Source of the DNA: Caballeronia jiangsuensis
GTDB taxonomy: Bacteria; Pseudomonadota; Gammaproteobacteria; Burkholderiales; Burkholderiaceae
Assembly: GCA_000648925.1 (NCBI GenBank)
Contig: JFHF01000008.1
Location: 62,001 to 126,000 of the forward strand
Direction of reading: 5' to 3'
DNA: 64,000 nucleotides
Shown: positions 1 to 7,793 of the stretch, in pieces
Numbering within the stretch: the stretch's first letter is position 1
Layout: each line of letters starts with the position of its first letter
Program-made: the position numbers and the translations under genes
The notes under the pieces: generated by a model
Told to the model about the DNA's origin: nothing
The model's input: the letters and a program-made list of their open reading frames with translations, nothing else
Databases searched by the model: none

Positions 1-465
1 GCGGCGGGCGCGTCGCTTTCGGGTCTGCTCGTGCTCGCGGGCATCTGTCTCGCGATCGGGCCTGTAGTCACGCGCAATCTGCTGCCGAACATGCCGGAGA
101 CGCGTCAGAAGGCCAGCGCCAAAGTGGTGATCGGCGTCTATCTGCTGCTTTCCATCGGCATGACGCTCGCGACGCCGAACCTCATGCTCACGCTCATCAA
201 CATGACGTATTACGGCGTCACGCAGTATTTCCCCGGCGTGATCGCGATCGTGCTCGGGCTGCGCGTGAGTGCGCGCGCGATCGCATCGGGACTGCTCGTG
301 GGCCAGTTGCTTGCGGTCGTCCTGTACGTGTTCCATGTCGATATCGCCGGCATCAATATCGGCCTCATCTGTCTCGCGGTGAATGTGCTCGTCGTGTTTC
401 TCGCCAATCCGAGCGCGGGACGCAAGCATGTTCACGCTGACCTGATCCACTCGAACGACTCATGA
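1..465 (+). CDS. Sodium:solute symporter family protein, C-terminal part (5' end outside window)
   Basis: The reading frame is open from base 1, so this is the C-terminal part of a longer gene. It encodes several hydrophobic helices with short loops, including a Gly-rich helix and a final helix ending near residue 145, then a short charged tail. The pattern fits the last four or so helices of an SSS (sodium/solute symporter) protein, but only a fragment is visible. The stop codon overlaps the start of the amidohydrolase gene by ATGA, so the two are translationally coupled. It probably imports the substrate, or a related compound, of the amidohydrolase. The substrate cannot be read from this fragment. 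Confidence 0.6.
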   Translation, partial: AAGASLSGLLVLAGICLAIGPVVTRNLLPNMPETRQKASAKVVIGVYLLLSIGMTLATPNLMLTLINMTYYGVTQYFPGVIAIVLGLRVSARAIASGLLVGQLLAVVLYVFHVDIAGINIGLICLAVNVLVVFLANPSAGRKHVHADLIHSNDS

Positions 466-2114
466 ATCGAACCGACGACAACGCAGTAAAAGTACTTGTG
501 GCACGCAAGATTCTGACAATGAATCCGCGTCAGCCCGTCGCGACGCACGTGGCGATCCGCGACGGCAAGATCCTCTCGGTCGGCACGCGCGACGACATGC
601 GCCAATGGACCGATGCCGAACCGGACACGAGCTTCAGCGACAAGGTGCTGATGCCCGGTCTCGTAGAAGGCCATTCGCATCTGATGGAAGGCGCGATGTG
701 GAGCGCGGTCTATGTCGGCTACTACGAGCGGCGCGGACCCGATGGCACGCGCTGGCCCGGCCTGCAATCGCTCGATGCGGTGATCGCGCGATTGCAGGAA
801 GCCGAGCGTCAACTCGATGATGCCGATGCGCCCTTGCTTGCATGGGGCTTCGATCCGATCTTTTTCGGCAGCGAGCGCCTGACGGTGACGCAGCTCGAAC
901 GCGTATCGGCGACGCGTCCCATCGCGATCCTGCATGCGAGCGTGCATCTGATGAACGTGAATTCGCCGATGCTCGAACTCGCCGGCATCGATGAAGACAC
1001 CGACGTCGATGGCATCGTGAAAGACGAAAGCGGCCAGCTAACCGGCGAATTGCAGGAGTTCGCGGCGATGTTCCCGGTGTATCGCGTGATCGGCTCAAAG
1101 CTGTCGCTATCGGCGAGCGACAACCCCGACGCCATCCGCGCTTTCGGCAAGGTCGCGCAACTCGCCGGCGTGACGACGGCCACCGACCTGCTCAACGATC
1201 TCTCCGACAAGGGCATGCGCAATCTAGTCGAAGTCACGCGCGACGCGCGCTTTCCGATTCGTCTCGTGCCCGCATTCGGGCCGCAACGCAACCCTGAAGG
1301 CGGACCGGATCGCGTGCTGGAAGCCGTAAAGCTCAACTCGGACAAGCTGCGCTTTGGGCCGGTGAAATTCATCGTCGATGGCTCGATCCAGGGCTTTACC
1401 GCACGCCTGCGCTGGCCGGGTTACGTGAACGGACGGCCCAATGGTTTATGGCTGATTCCGCCGGAGCAGTTCGTCGAAACGTTCCTGCCGTTCCATCTGG
1501 CAGGCTTGCAACTGCACATCCACACGAATGGCGATGAAGCCACCGAGCTCGTGCTGGATGCAATCGAAACGATCCTGAACCGGCATCCGAGATCGGATCA
1601 TCGGCACACGTTGCAGCATTGTCAGATGGCCGACAGAAGGCAGCTCGAACGCGCCGCACGGCTCGGCATGTGCGTTAACTTCTTCTCGAATCACATCTAC
1701 TATTGGGGCGACGCGCACTATACGCAAACGATGGGCGCCGACCGCGCGAACCGCATGGACGCGGCAGGCACGGCGAGCGAACTCGGCATCACGTTCGGTC
1801 TGCATTCGGATGCGCCGATCACGCAGCTCAATCCGCTCTTCACCGCGTGGTGCGCGGTGCAACGTCAGACCGCATCCGGACGCGTGCTTGGCGAAGCGGA
1901 GCGCCTGAGCGTCGCCGATGCGCTGCGCGCGATCACGCTCGGTGCGGCTTTCACGATCGGCATGGACGATGTCATCGGCAGTATAGAGATCGGCAAGTTC
2001 GCGGATTTCGCCGTGCTCGATGAAGATCCGAGCGAGGTGCCGGCGGAGCGCCTGGGCCAACTGCGCGTGTGGGGCACCATTCTCGGCGGCCGCGCACATC
2101 AGGCGCCTGCATGA
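462..2114 (+). CDS. Amidohydrolase family protein (YtcJ-like, amidohydrolase 3)
   Basis: A 550-residue metal-dependent hydrolase, the usual length for the YtcJ/amidohydrolase-3 group. It opens with a beta-sandwich segment, then the metal-binding HxH (His71, His73) in a VEGHSH context. Further putative ligands are the HIH near residue 351, the HTLQH near 380 and the HSDAP motif near 447. The C terminus carries the typical return segment (IEIGKFADFAVLDEDP). There is no signal peptide, so it is cytoplasmic. It overlaps both the upstream symporter and the downstream G3E GTPase by ATGA, so the three form one operon. The likely reaction is hydrolysis of an amide or a cyclic C-N bond; the substrate is unknown. 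Confidence 0.85.
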   Translation: MNRTDDNAVKVLVARKILTMNPRQPVATHVAIRDGKILSVGTRDDMRQWTDAEPDTSFSDKVLMPGLVEGHSHLMEGAMWSAVYVGYYERRGPDGTRWPGLQSLDAVIARLQEAERQLDDADAPLLAWGFDPIFFGSERLTVTQLERVSATRPIAILHASVHLMNVNSPMLELAGIDEDTDVDGIVKDESGQLTGELQEFAAMFPVYRVIGSKLSLSASDNPDAIRAFGKVAQLAGVTTATDLLNDLSDKGMRNLVEVTRDARFPIRLVPAFGPQRNPEGGPDRVLEAVKLNSDKLRFGPVKFIVDGSIQGFTARLRWPGYVNGRPNGLWLIPPEQFVETFLPFHLAGLQLHIHTNGDEATELVLDAIETILNRHPRSDHRHTLQHCQMADRRQLERAARLGMCVNFFSNHIYYWGDAHYTQTMGADRANRMDAAGTASELGITFGLHSDAPITQLNPLFTAWCAVQRQTASGRVLGEAERLSVADALRAITLGAAFTIGMDDVIGSIEIGKFADFAVLDEDPSEVPAERLGQLRVWGTILGGRAHQAPA

Positions 2115-3055
2115 TGACGCCGATTCCTCTTGCCGTCATCGGCGGCTATCTCGGCGCGGGCAAGACCACGATGATCAACGCGCTGCTGACCAACACCGAT
2201 GGCCGGCGCATCACCGTGCTCGTCAACGATTTCGGTTCGGTCAATATCGATGCGGCGCTGATTCGCGAGCGCAGCGATGATGTGATCGGGCTGGAAAACG
2301 GCTGCGTGTGTTGCTCGATCGGCGGCAAGCTGATGGAGACGCTGATCGATATCAGCGCGCGCGACGTGCGCCCCGATCTGCTCGTGATCGAAGCGAGCGG
2401 CGTGTCGGACCCGGTGCGCATCGCGCAGGTCGGCATGCTCGATCGCGCGTTCCGGCTTCAGGGCATCGTGGTCGCGGTGGATGCGGAGCGCATCGAAGAG
2501 ACGCTCGCCGATGCGTATATCGGCGATATCGCACGGCGGCAGATCGAAGGCGCGAGTTCCATCGTGCTGACCAAGACCGATCTGACTTCCGCCGACGATC
2601 TATGCGCCGTGCGTGCGCGCTTGATGGAGATCGCACATACGCGCATCGTGTTCGAAGCGGATCGCGGCAAGGTGCCGAATACGCTCTTCTTCAGCGATGA
2701 ACCGTCATTGCGCGAACGCATCGCACCGCGTGCATTCAAGCCTTCGAATCATCTTCCCGCCGATCTGCGCAGCGTCACGTTTCGCTCGGATGAGCGCTTC
2801 GACCGCCGGCAATTCAAGGCCGCATGTGCGTCGTTCAGCGATCGGCTCTTGCGCGCCAAAGGCTTTGCGCGGCTTCAGGATGGCACCTGTGCGGAGATTC
2901 ATGTCGTCGGCAAGCGCTGGCATATCACGCGATGCGCTGATGTCCAAGAGACGCGTATCGTGTTTATCGGTCTCTTCGAACCCGACGACGTTCATCGCGC
3001 GCTAAGTGCTGTGTCTGCGCCGCGCGCCGAGCCATGCAGCGAGCTTCGCGAATAA
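2111..3055 (+). CDS. CobW/HypB/UreG-type G3E GTPase (COG0523, metal chaperone-like)
   Basis: A 314-residue P-loop GTPase. The Walker A motif GYLGAGKTT is at residues 12-20, the COG0523 metal-binding CxCC motif (Cys65, Cys67, Cys68) follows, and a TKTD guanine-recognition motif is near 154. The C-terminal CobW domain is shorter than in many relatives and has no His-rich tail. I chose ATG 2111 because it overlaps the amidohydrolase stop by ATGA; a longer frame begins at 2069 inside that gene. The family delivers zinc, cobalt or other metals to client enzymes. The neighbouring metal-dependent amidohydrolase is an obvious candidate client (inference). Its last 54 bases overlap the convergent CobT-like gene. 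Confidence 0.85.
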   Translation: MMTPIPLAVIGGYLGAGKTTMINALLTNTDGRRITVLVNDFGSVNIDAALIRERSDDVIGLENGCVCCSIGGKLMETLIDISARDVRPDLLVIEASGVSDPVRIAQVGMLDRAFRLQGIVVAVDAERIEETLADAYIGDIARRQIEGASSIVLTKTDLTSADDLCAVRARLMEIAHTRIVFEADRGKVPNTLFFSDEPSLRERIAPRAFKPSNHLPADLRSVTFRSDERFDRRQFKAACASFSDRLLRAKGFARLQDGTCAEIHVVGKRWHITRCADVQETRIVFIGLFEPDDVHRALSAVSAPRAEPCSELRE

Positions 3056-4735
3056 GGTCATATCCGGCGGCACGGACAGATCGACCGCGAAGTGATGCCG
3101 ATAGTACGGGCTGAGATCGAGCCCGACGCCGAGCCCGAGCACTTCAACTGTGCGCGCATCTTCGTGCTGCGCGACGACTTCGCGCAAATGCTGATCGAGA
3201 TAGTTCGGATCGTTGGCCTGCGCGGTTGCGCTGTCCATCGGGCTGCCATCCGAGATCACCACGACGATGCGCCGCGCTTCGCCACGCGCGACGAGCCGCG
3301 AACACGCCCATTCCACCGCTTCACCGTCGATGCCCTCGCGAAACAGATCGGCCTTGAACAGCGCCGCGATGTCGCCGCGTGCCGCGCGCCAGCTCGCATC
3401 GCCTTCCTTAAAGATCATGTTGCACGCTTCGTTGAGCCGCCCCGGATACTTCGGCCTGCCCTTCGCGAGCCAGTCGAGCTTCGCGCGCCCGCCGTTCCAT
3501 GCGCCGGTCGTGAAGCCGAGCACTTCGGTCGCGACGCCCGCCATGCCGAGCGCGCGCACGAGCACGTCGATCATCACCGCGACAGGCTCGATGCTCGCCT
3601 TCATCGAGCCCGAGCAATCGATCAGAAAACTCACGGCGCAATCCGCATGCGGACGTTCGCGCTCGCGTCTGAAGACGCGCCGCTCATTCGGCGATGCCAC
3701 CACTTGCGCGAGCCGACGCCCGTCGATACGCCCTTCTTCTTCGCCGAACGACCAGCCGTCGCGACGCGGCACGGTAATCGCCGCTTGCAACATGCGCGCG
3801 AGACGCGGCACGTTGATATGCCGCGCGGCGATCAGATCGTCGAGACGCTCGCGATATTCACGCAACAACGCGGCGCGAATCAGCGTAGCCGGGCGAATGG
3901 TCTTGTCATAACGCGTGCTGAACACGCGATAGTGCTCGCCCGACGCTTCACGCGCCGTGCTGTCGCCGCTCGCGGCGAGCGCGAGCCGTTCGATGCTGCC
4001 TTCTTCATCGTCGATGTCGAACCACGCGCCGAGCATCGTGCGCGCGGCCTCTTGCTTGTCATCGTCGGATGAAGGGTTGCTTTCGACGAACGCGTGCTGC
4101 ACGTCGCGAATCATTTCGCCGATGTTCCGCGCGATGGCGAGCGCATGAACCGCATAAGCGCGCTGATCCGCGCGATGCCGCCGCATGCCCGCAAGCGCAT
4201 GTCCGAGCGATGGCGCGAGCGCCGCACGCGTGGCTTCGATGATGCCCTCGGTCGCTTCGAACACGGCGCGCCCGGATAGCCGCGATTCGGCCATCTGCGC
4301 GACGGTGTAGATCAACAGGCCGATATCGCTGTCGAGCAAGCCCGTCTCATGGCACGCGTGCGACCACGCATCGAAGCGATGCCGCACATTGCGCCTCACG
4401 CCTTCCATGCCCACAGGAACGCACGCTTCGCAGCGCAACTGCTCCAGCATGTCGAAGACCATGCGCTCGACCGGCTCATCGGGCGTCATGTCCCGATGCA
4501 ACGCGGCGTCCGAATACGCGATGCGCAACGCGGACGCATCGGCGGCGCCGCGTGTCGAATCCAGGTCTTCATCGTCCCTGCGTTCGCCGCGCAAATGCGG
4601 CGCATGCAACGGCACCGGCCGCAAGTGGCGGTACAGCTTGCCGCCGCGATAGTGCAGCGCTTCATCGCCCGTCAAAGCCCGCACCGTGGCCGCGCATAAC
4701 GCGTCGCGTCGCGCGAGTTCGCGCGGCCCGTTCAT
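3002..4735 (-). CDS. cobT: CobT-like cobaltochelatase subunit (VWA domain)
   Basis: A 577-residue protein with an alpha-helical N-terminal half. A C-terminal von Willebrand A domain starts near residue 365 with the MIDAS motif DCSGSMK. It also has the CobT-family stretch LNEACNMIFKEGD and the later segment ISDGSPMDSAT followed by NYLDQHLREV. In aerobic B12 synthesis, CobS and CobT power cobalt insertion by CobN. Here the gene overlaps the upstream cobS-like gene by ATGA (4732-4735), so the two are coupled. No cobN or other cobalamin gene is present in the window, so the partner may be another chelatase or enzyme. The acidic linker found in classical CobT is modest here. Confidence 0.8.
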   Translation of the reverse strand: MNGPRELARRDALCAATVRALTGDEALHYRGGKLYRHLRPVPLHAPHLRGERRDDEDLDSTRGAADASALRIAYSDAALHRDMTPDEPVERMVFDMLEQLRCEACVPVGMEGVRRNVRHRFDAWSHACHETGLLDSDIGLLIYTVAQMAESRLSGRAVFEATEGIIEATRAALAPSLGHALAGMRRHRADQRAYAVHALAIARNIGEMIRDVQHAFVESNPSSDDDKQEAARTMLGAWFDIDDEEGSIERLALAASGDSTAREASGEHYRVFSTRYDKTIRPATLIRAALLREYRERLDDLIAARHINVPRLARMLQAAITVPRRDGWSFGEEEGRIDGRRLAQVVASPNERRVFRRERERPHADCAVSFLIDCSGSMKASIEPVAVMIDVLVRALGMAGVATEVLGFTTGAWNGGRAKLDWLAKGRPKYPGRLNEACNMIFKEGDASWRAARGDIAALFKADLFREGIDGEAVEWACSRLVARGEARRIVVVISDGSPMDSATAQANDPNYLDQHLREVVAQHEDARTVEVLGLGVGLDLSPYYRHHFAVDLSVPPDMTLFAKLAAWLGARRRHST

Positions 4736-5718
4736 TTCGCCGACTCATCGTGCCACTGCGATAGCGTGTTCAGTTCATCGCCGAACGCACGCTGAAAATA
4801 TTCCGCGACGATAGGCCGTTCCGCTTCGTCGCACTTGTTCAGGAACGTGAGACGCAGCGCCAGCTTCACGTCGTGAAAAACCTCGCAATTCTCGGCCCAG
4901 TTGATGACGGTGCGCGGCGACATCAGCGTCGACAGATCGCCCGCCGCGAAGCCGCGCCGCGTGAGTCCGGCCATGCTCACCATCGAATCGACGAGCGCCC
5001 GGCCCGCGTCGTCATCCAGATGCGGCACGCGCGCGAGCACGATGCGCGCCTCTTCTTCGCGCGAGAGGTAGTTCAGCGTCGCGACCACGTTCCAGCGGTC
5101 GATCTGCGCGTGATTCAACATCTGCGTGCCGTGATACATGCCGTTCAGATTGCCGAGGCCGATCGTATTGGTCGTCGCGAACAGGCGAAAAAATCGATGC
5201 GGCTGAATCACGCGATTCTGGTCGAGCAGCGTGAAACTGCCGTCGCGTTCGAGAATGCGCTGGATCACGAACATCACATCGGGGCGGCCGGCGTCGTATT
5301 CGTCGAACACGAGCGCGACAGGCCGTTGCAGCGCCCACGGCACGATGCCTTCCTGAAACTCGGTGACCTGCACGTCGTCACGTACGACGATTGCATCCTT
5401 GCCGACGAGATCGAGCCGGCTCACGTGGCCATCCAGATTCACACGCATGCACGGCCAGTTGAGCCGCGCCGCCACCTGCTCGATATGCGTCGATTTTCCG
5501 GTGCCGTGCAATCCCTGCACCATCACGCGCCGGTTGCACGCAAAGCCTGCGAGAATCGCCAGCGTGACCTCGGGATTGAAGCGATACGGCTCGTCGATTT
5601 CCGGAACGTGCGGATCGCGCGTGCTGAAGGCCGGCACTTGCAAGTCCGTATCGATGCCGAAAAGCGTGCGCACGGACACTTTCCGGTCCGGCTCGTCCAA
5701 CCATGTGTCGCGCATCAT
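4732..5718 (-). CDS. cobS: CobS-like AAA+ ATPase, cobaltochelatase subunit
   Basis: A 328-residue AAA+ ATPase. Walker A GLHGTGKST is at residues 69-77, Walker B VALVFDEYD at about 134-142, and the sensor segment FATTNTIGLGN follows. The spacing and the segments RVNLDGHVSRLDLVG and LNHAQIDRW are characteristic of CobS rather than MoxR. ATG 5718 was chosen because GGAG lies ten bases upstream; upstream codons in the frame look non-coding. It runs divergently from the IclR gene at 5857 across a short AT-rich promoter region, with cobT directly downstream. Family knowledge: it forms a hexameric motor with CobT that energises metal insertion. Confidence 0.85.
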   Translation of the reverse strand: MMRDTWLDEPDRKVSVRTLFGIDTDLQVPAFSTRDPHVPEIDEPYRFNPEVTLAILAGFACNRRVMVQGLHGTGKSTHIEQVAARLNWPCMRVNLDGHVSRLDLVGKDAIVVRDDVQVTEFQEGIVPWALQRPVALVFDEYDAGRPDVMFVIQRILERDGSFTLLDQNRVIQPHRFFRLFATTNTIGLGNLNGMYHGTQMLNHAQIDRWNVVATLNYLSREEEARIVLARVPHLDDDAGRALVDSMVSMAGLTRRGFAAGDLSTLMSPRTVINWAENCEVFHDVKLALRLTFLNKCDEAERPIVAEYFQRAFGDELNTLSQWHDESAK

Positions 5719-5856
5719 GAGGCTTCGTCTCCCGTGACAGAGGCTCCAGCATATCAATTATCTTTTTTCGGAACAATTCATTTCGTTTATTTTTATCCAA
5801 ACGGCCTATACGGCGCCGATCGGCACCTCATTTAAAATAATGTCGAACGAATTCAC
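5719..5856. promoter_or_regulatory. Divergent promoter region cobS / iclR1 with operator-like site
   Basis: An AT-rich 138-base divergent region. On the minus strand TTGTTC and TATGCT lie 17 bases apart, a plausible sigma-70 promoter for the cobS-like gene. It overlaps CGGAAC-AATTC-ATTTCG at 5769-5785, a degenerate form of the 17-base palindrome found before xsc. This is a pattern match only. Confidence 0.4.
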
Positions 5857-6624
5857 ATGGAAACCATGCCGATGGACAAGCCCGACACGCCCACGCTGCG
5901 CGCCTTCGCGTTGCTGGAATACCTGGTTCAGGCGGGCAGCCCCGTGTCGCTGACGGACATGGCCGACGACATGGGTATGCCGAAGCCTTCGCTGCACCGC
6001 ATGCTTGCGTCGCTCGAAGCGGGCGGACTCGTGATCCGCGAGCCGGGCGACAAGAACGCGTATGTGGTCGGCCCGCGCCTCGCGCAACTCGGCCTCAATG
6101 TGATGACGCACGCTGGCGCGCGGCGGCTGCGGCACGCGATCCTCACGCGGCTCGTCTCCGATCTCGGCGAAACCTGCAATCTCACGATGCTGCACGAGAA
6201 CGAAGTGCTGTATCTCGACCGCGTGGAAGCGCCGTGGCCGCTGCGGCTCGATCTGAAGCCCGGTTCGCACGTGCCCGTCTGGTGCAGCGCGAGCGGCAAG
6301 CTGCTGCTTGCGCTTCAGCCGCGCGACGAACGCAATGCGCTGGTGCGCGCGATGAAGCTGGAGCGCTACACCGCCAACACGATCACCGACACGGAGATGC
6401 TCGAAGCGGAACTCGATCGCATCGCGAAGAAGGGCGTCGCGATCGACAACGAGGAGTTCGTGCAGGGCATCGTGTGCGCGGCGGCGCCCATCGCTGATGC
6501 GGGCGGCACATGCATCGCGGCGATCGCGGTTCACGCGCCGGTGTCGCGCACGCCGCTCTCGCGGGCGCTGGAAATGGTCCCGCGTCTCAAGGAAGCCGCC
6601 GCGGAGCTCGGCAAGACGTTCTGA
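5857..6624 (+). CDS. IclR family transcriptional regulator (1 of 3)
   Basis: A 255-residue IclR-type regulator with an N-terminal winged helix-turn-helix (about residues 12-70) and a C-terminal effector-binding domain. The latter holds the family stretches CSASGKLLL and VAIDNEEFVQGI. It is strikingly similar along its whole length to the IclR protein at 10725. Shared segments include AYVxGPRL, RRxRHAIL and LKPGSHVP, so the two are paralogs flanking xsc-pta. ATG 5857 lacks a clear ribosome-binding site; ATG 5872 is an alternative. By context it probably responds to a sulfonate-pathway metabolite and controls the cluster. It could also act on the divergent cobS-cobT pair. Confidence 0.85.
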   Translation: METMPMDKPDTPTLRAFALLEYLVQAGSPVSLTDMADDMGMPKPSLHRMLASLEAGGLVIREPGDKNAYVVGPRLAQLGLNVMTHAGARRLRHAILTRLVSDLGETCNLTMLHENEVLYLDRVEAPWPLRLDLKPGSHVPVWCSASGKLLLALQPRDERNALVRAMKLERYTANTITDTEMLEAELDRIAKKGVAIDNEEFVQGIVCAAAPIADAGGTCIAAIAVHAPVSRTPLSRALEMVPRLKEAAAELGKTF

Positions 6625-6714
6625 CGAGCCGGCTCTCCAAGCAATAAAAACGCAACCCGGCATTCCGAAAATTGTGGCGCGGCGACGGAGTACGCGCGTA
6701 AAGTAGCCGTAATT

Positions 6715-6731
6715 CGAAACCAAACGTTCCG
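6715..6731. promoter_or_regulatory. Operator-like palindrome upstream of iclR2
   Basis: CGAAAC-CAAAC-GTTCCG, one mismatch from the perfect 6-5-6 palindrome before xsc, with the same CAAAC spacer. It ends ten bases before the ATG at 6742, so bound protein would block initiation of that gene. This suggests autoregulation. Confidence 0.5.
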
Positions 6732-6741
6732 TTTCCGGCCC

Positions 6742-7590
6742 ATGCGCAACGTCACACATCTCGATTCCGCCGAGCACGCCGGCGATGAAGCGCGGACGCT
6801 CCGTCCGCTCGCCGTGCTCGAACAACTGGCTGCGGCCGGTCACGCTTACACGCTGTCGCAACTCGCGGCGCGCGTGCGCATTCCCAAGGCGACCTTGCTG
6901 CGACTGATCGATTCGCTCGAGGCGCAGGGCTATGTCACGCATATGCCCGACTCGCGCGGCACCGACCGTGGCATCGCGCTCGGACCCCGCGCCGCCCAGC
7001 TCGCGCTCGCCACGCTCGCCAACAACTCGTTCACGCGCGCCTGCCGTTCGATCCTGCGCTCGCTCGTCGATGTCACGGGCGAAAGCTGCAATCTCACCGC
7101 GCTCGATGGCGATACGGTGCTCTATATCGAGCGCGTCGAGACGGCCGAACCGCTGCGCCTGCATATGCAGGCCGGCATGCGGGTGCCGCTGCATTGCACC
7201 GCGAGCGGCAAGCTGTTTCTCTCGCAGATGCCGCTCGCCGAGCGCCGCCAGATCCTCGGCCGTCTCACCCTCACGAAGAAAACGCATCGCACGCTGACCG
7301 ATCGCACGTTGCTCGAAGCCGAGCTCGACCGGCTCGCCGCGCGTGGCATCGGCATCGACAACGAGGAGTTCGTGCTGGGCATGGTGGCCGTGGCGGTGCC
7401 CATCACCGATGCCGCGACCGGGCGCGTGCTCGCCTGCCTCGCCGCGCATGCCCCGACCGCCCGCGCCAATCTCAACGACCTGCTCCAGGCGGTTCCGCAA
7501 TTGCGCGAAACCGCGGTGAAGCTCGCGACGCTCATCGATTCCTCCGATGGACTGACGCTCATGGCGCGCCAGCGCCCCGCAGCGCGCTAG
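6742..7590 (+). CDS. IclR family transcriptional regulator (2 of 3)
   Basis: A 282-residue IclR protein, clearly less similar to the other two here. The winged helix-turn-helix is at about residues 25-85 (LSQLAARVRIPKATLLRLID) and the effector domain holds CTASGKLFLS and IGIDNEEFVLGM. It is transcribed toward xsc, which begins 203 bases downstream. The shared palindrome lies before both its own start and xsc, so it is the best candidate for the protein that binds that site. A Cupriavidus isethionate cluster is known to carry an IclR-type regulator (IseR); I cannot say which of the three here is the counterpart. Confidence 0.85.
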   Translation: MRNVTHLDSAEHAGDEARTLRPLAVLEQLAAAGHAYTLSQLAARVRIPKATLLRLIDSLEAQGYVTHMPDSRGTDRGIALGPRAAQLALATLANNSFTRACRSILRSLVDVTGESCNLTALDGDTVLYIERVETAEPLRLHMQAGMRVPLHCTASGKLFLSQMPLAERRQILGRLTLTKKTHRTLTDRTLLEAELDRLAARGIGIDNEEFVLGMVAVAVPITDAATGRVLACLAAHAPTARANLNDLLQAVPQLRETAVKLATLIDSSDGLTLMARQRPAAR

Positions 7591-7674
7591 TTCCCTCTCC
7601 CGCCGAAACGCCCGCCGCGCGGGCCCCGGCGGCGCTTCCCGCTCATCATCGCTAAAAATTCCGAATTTTTTAGA

Positions 7675-7793
7675 GACAAAACATTCCATTTATTTGAAAA
7701 ACTGGTTGACGCCGAAATCGGCTCGTCCTACGATGTCTTCACGATACATATTCCGGAACCAAACGTTCCGATTTATTTCACCCGGAGACACTC
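7675..7793 (+). promoter_or_regulatory. xsc promoter and operator region
   Basis: TTGACG at 7706-7711 and TACGAT at 7729-7734 are separated by exactly 17 bases, a good sigma-70 promoter. A perfect palindrome CGGAAC-CAAAC-GTTCCG lies at 7754-7770, downstream of the expected transcription start, where it could act as a repressor site. A half-site-like AAAACATTCCATTTATTT lies upstream of the -35 at 7678-7695, resembling the sequence around the right half of the main site. A GGAG ribosome-binding site is at 7784-7787. Confidence 0.6.

Noticed and set aside
5806..7689. A very long open frame (627 codons) on the minus strand
   Set aside because: Antisense to iclR1 and iclR2; produced by high GC at third positions, with arginine- and histidine-rich content and no domain.
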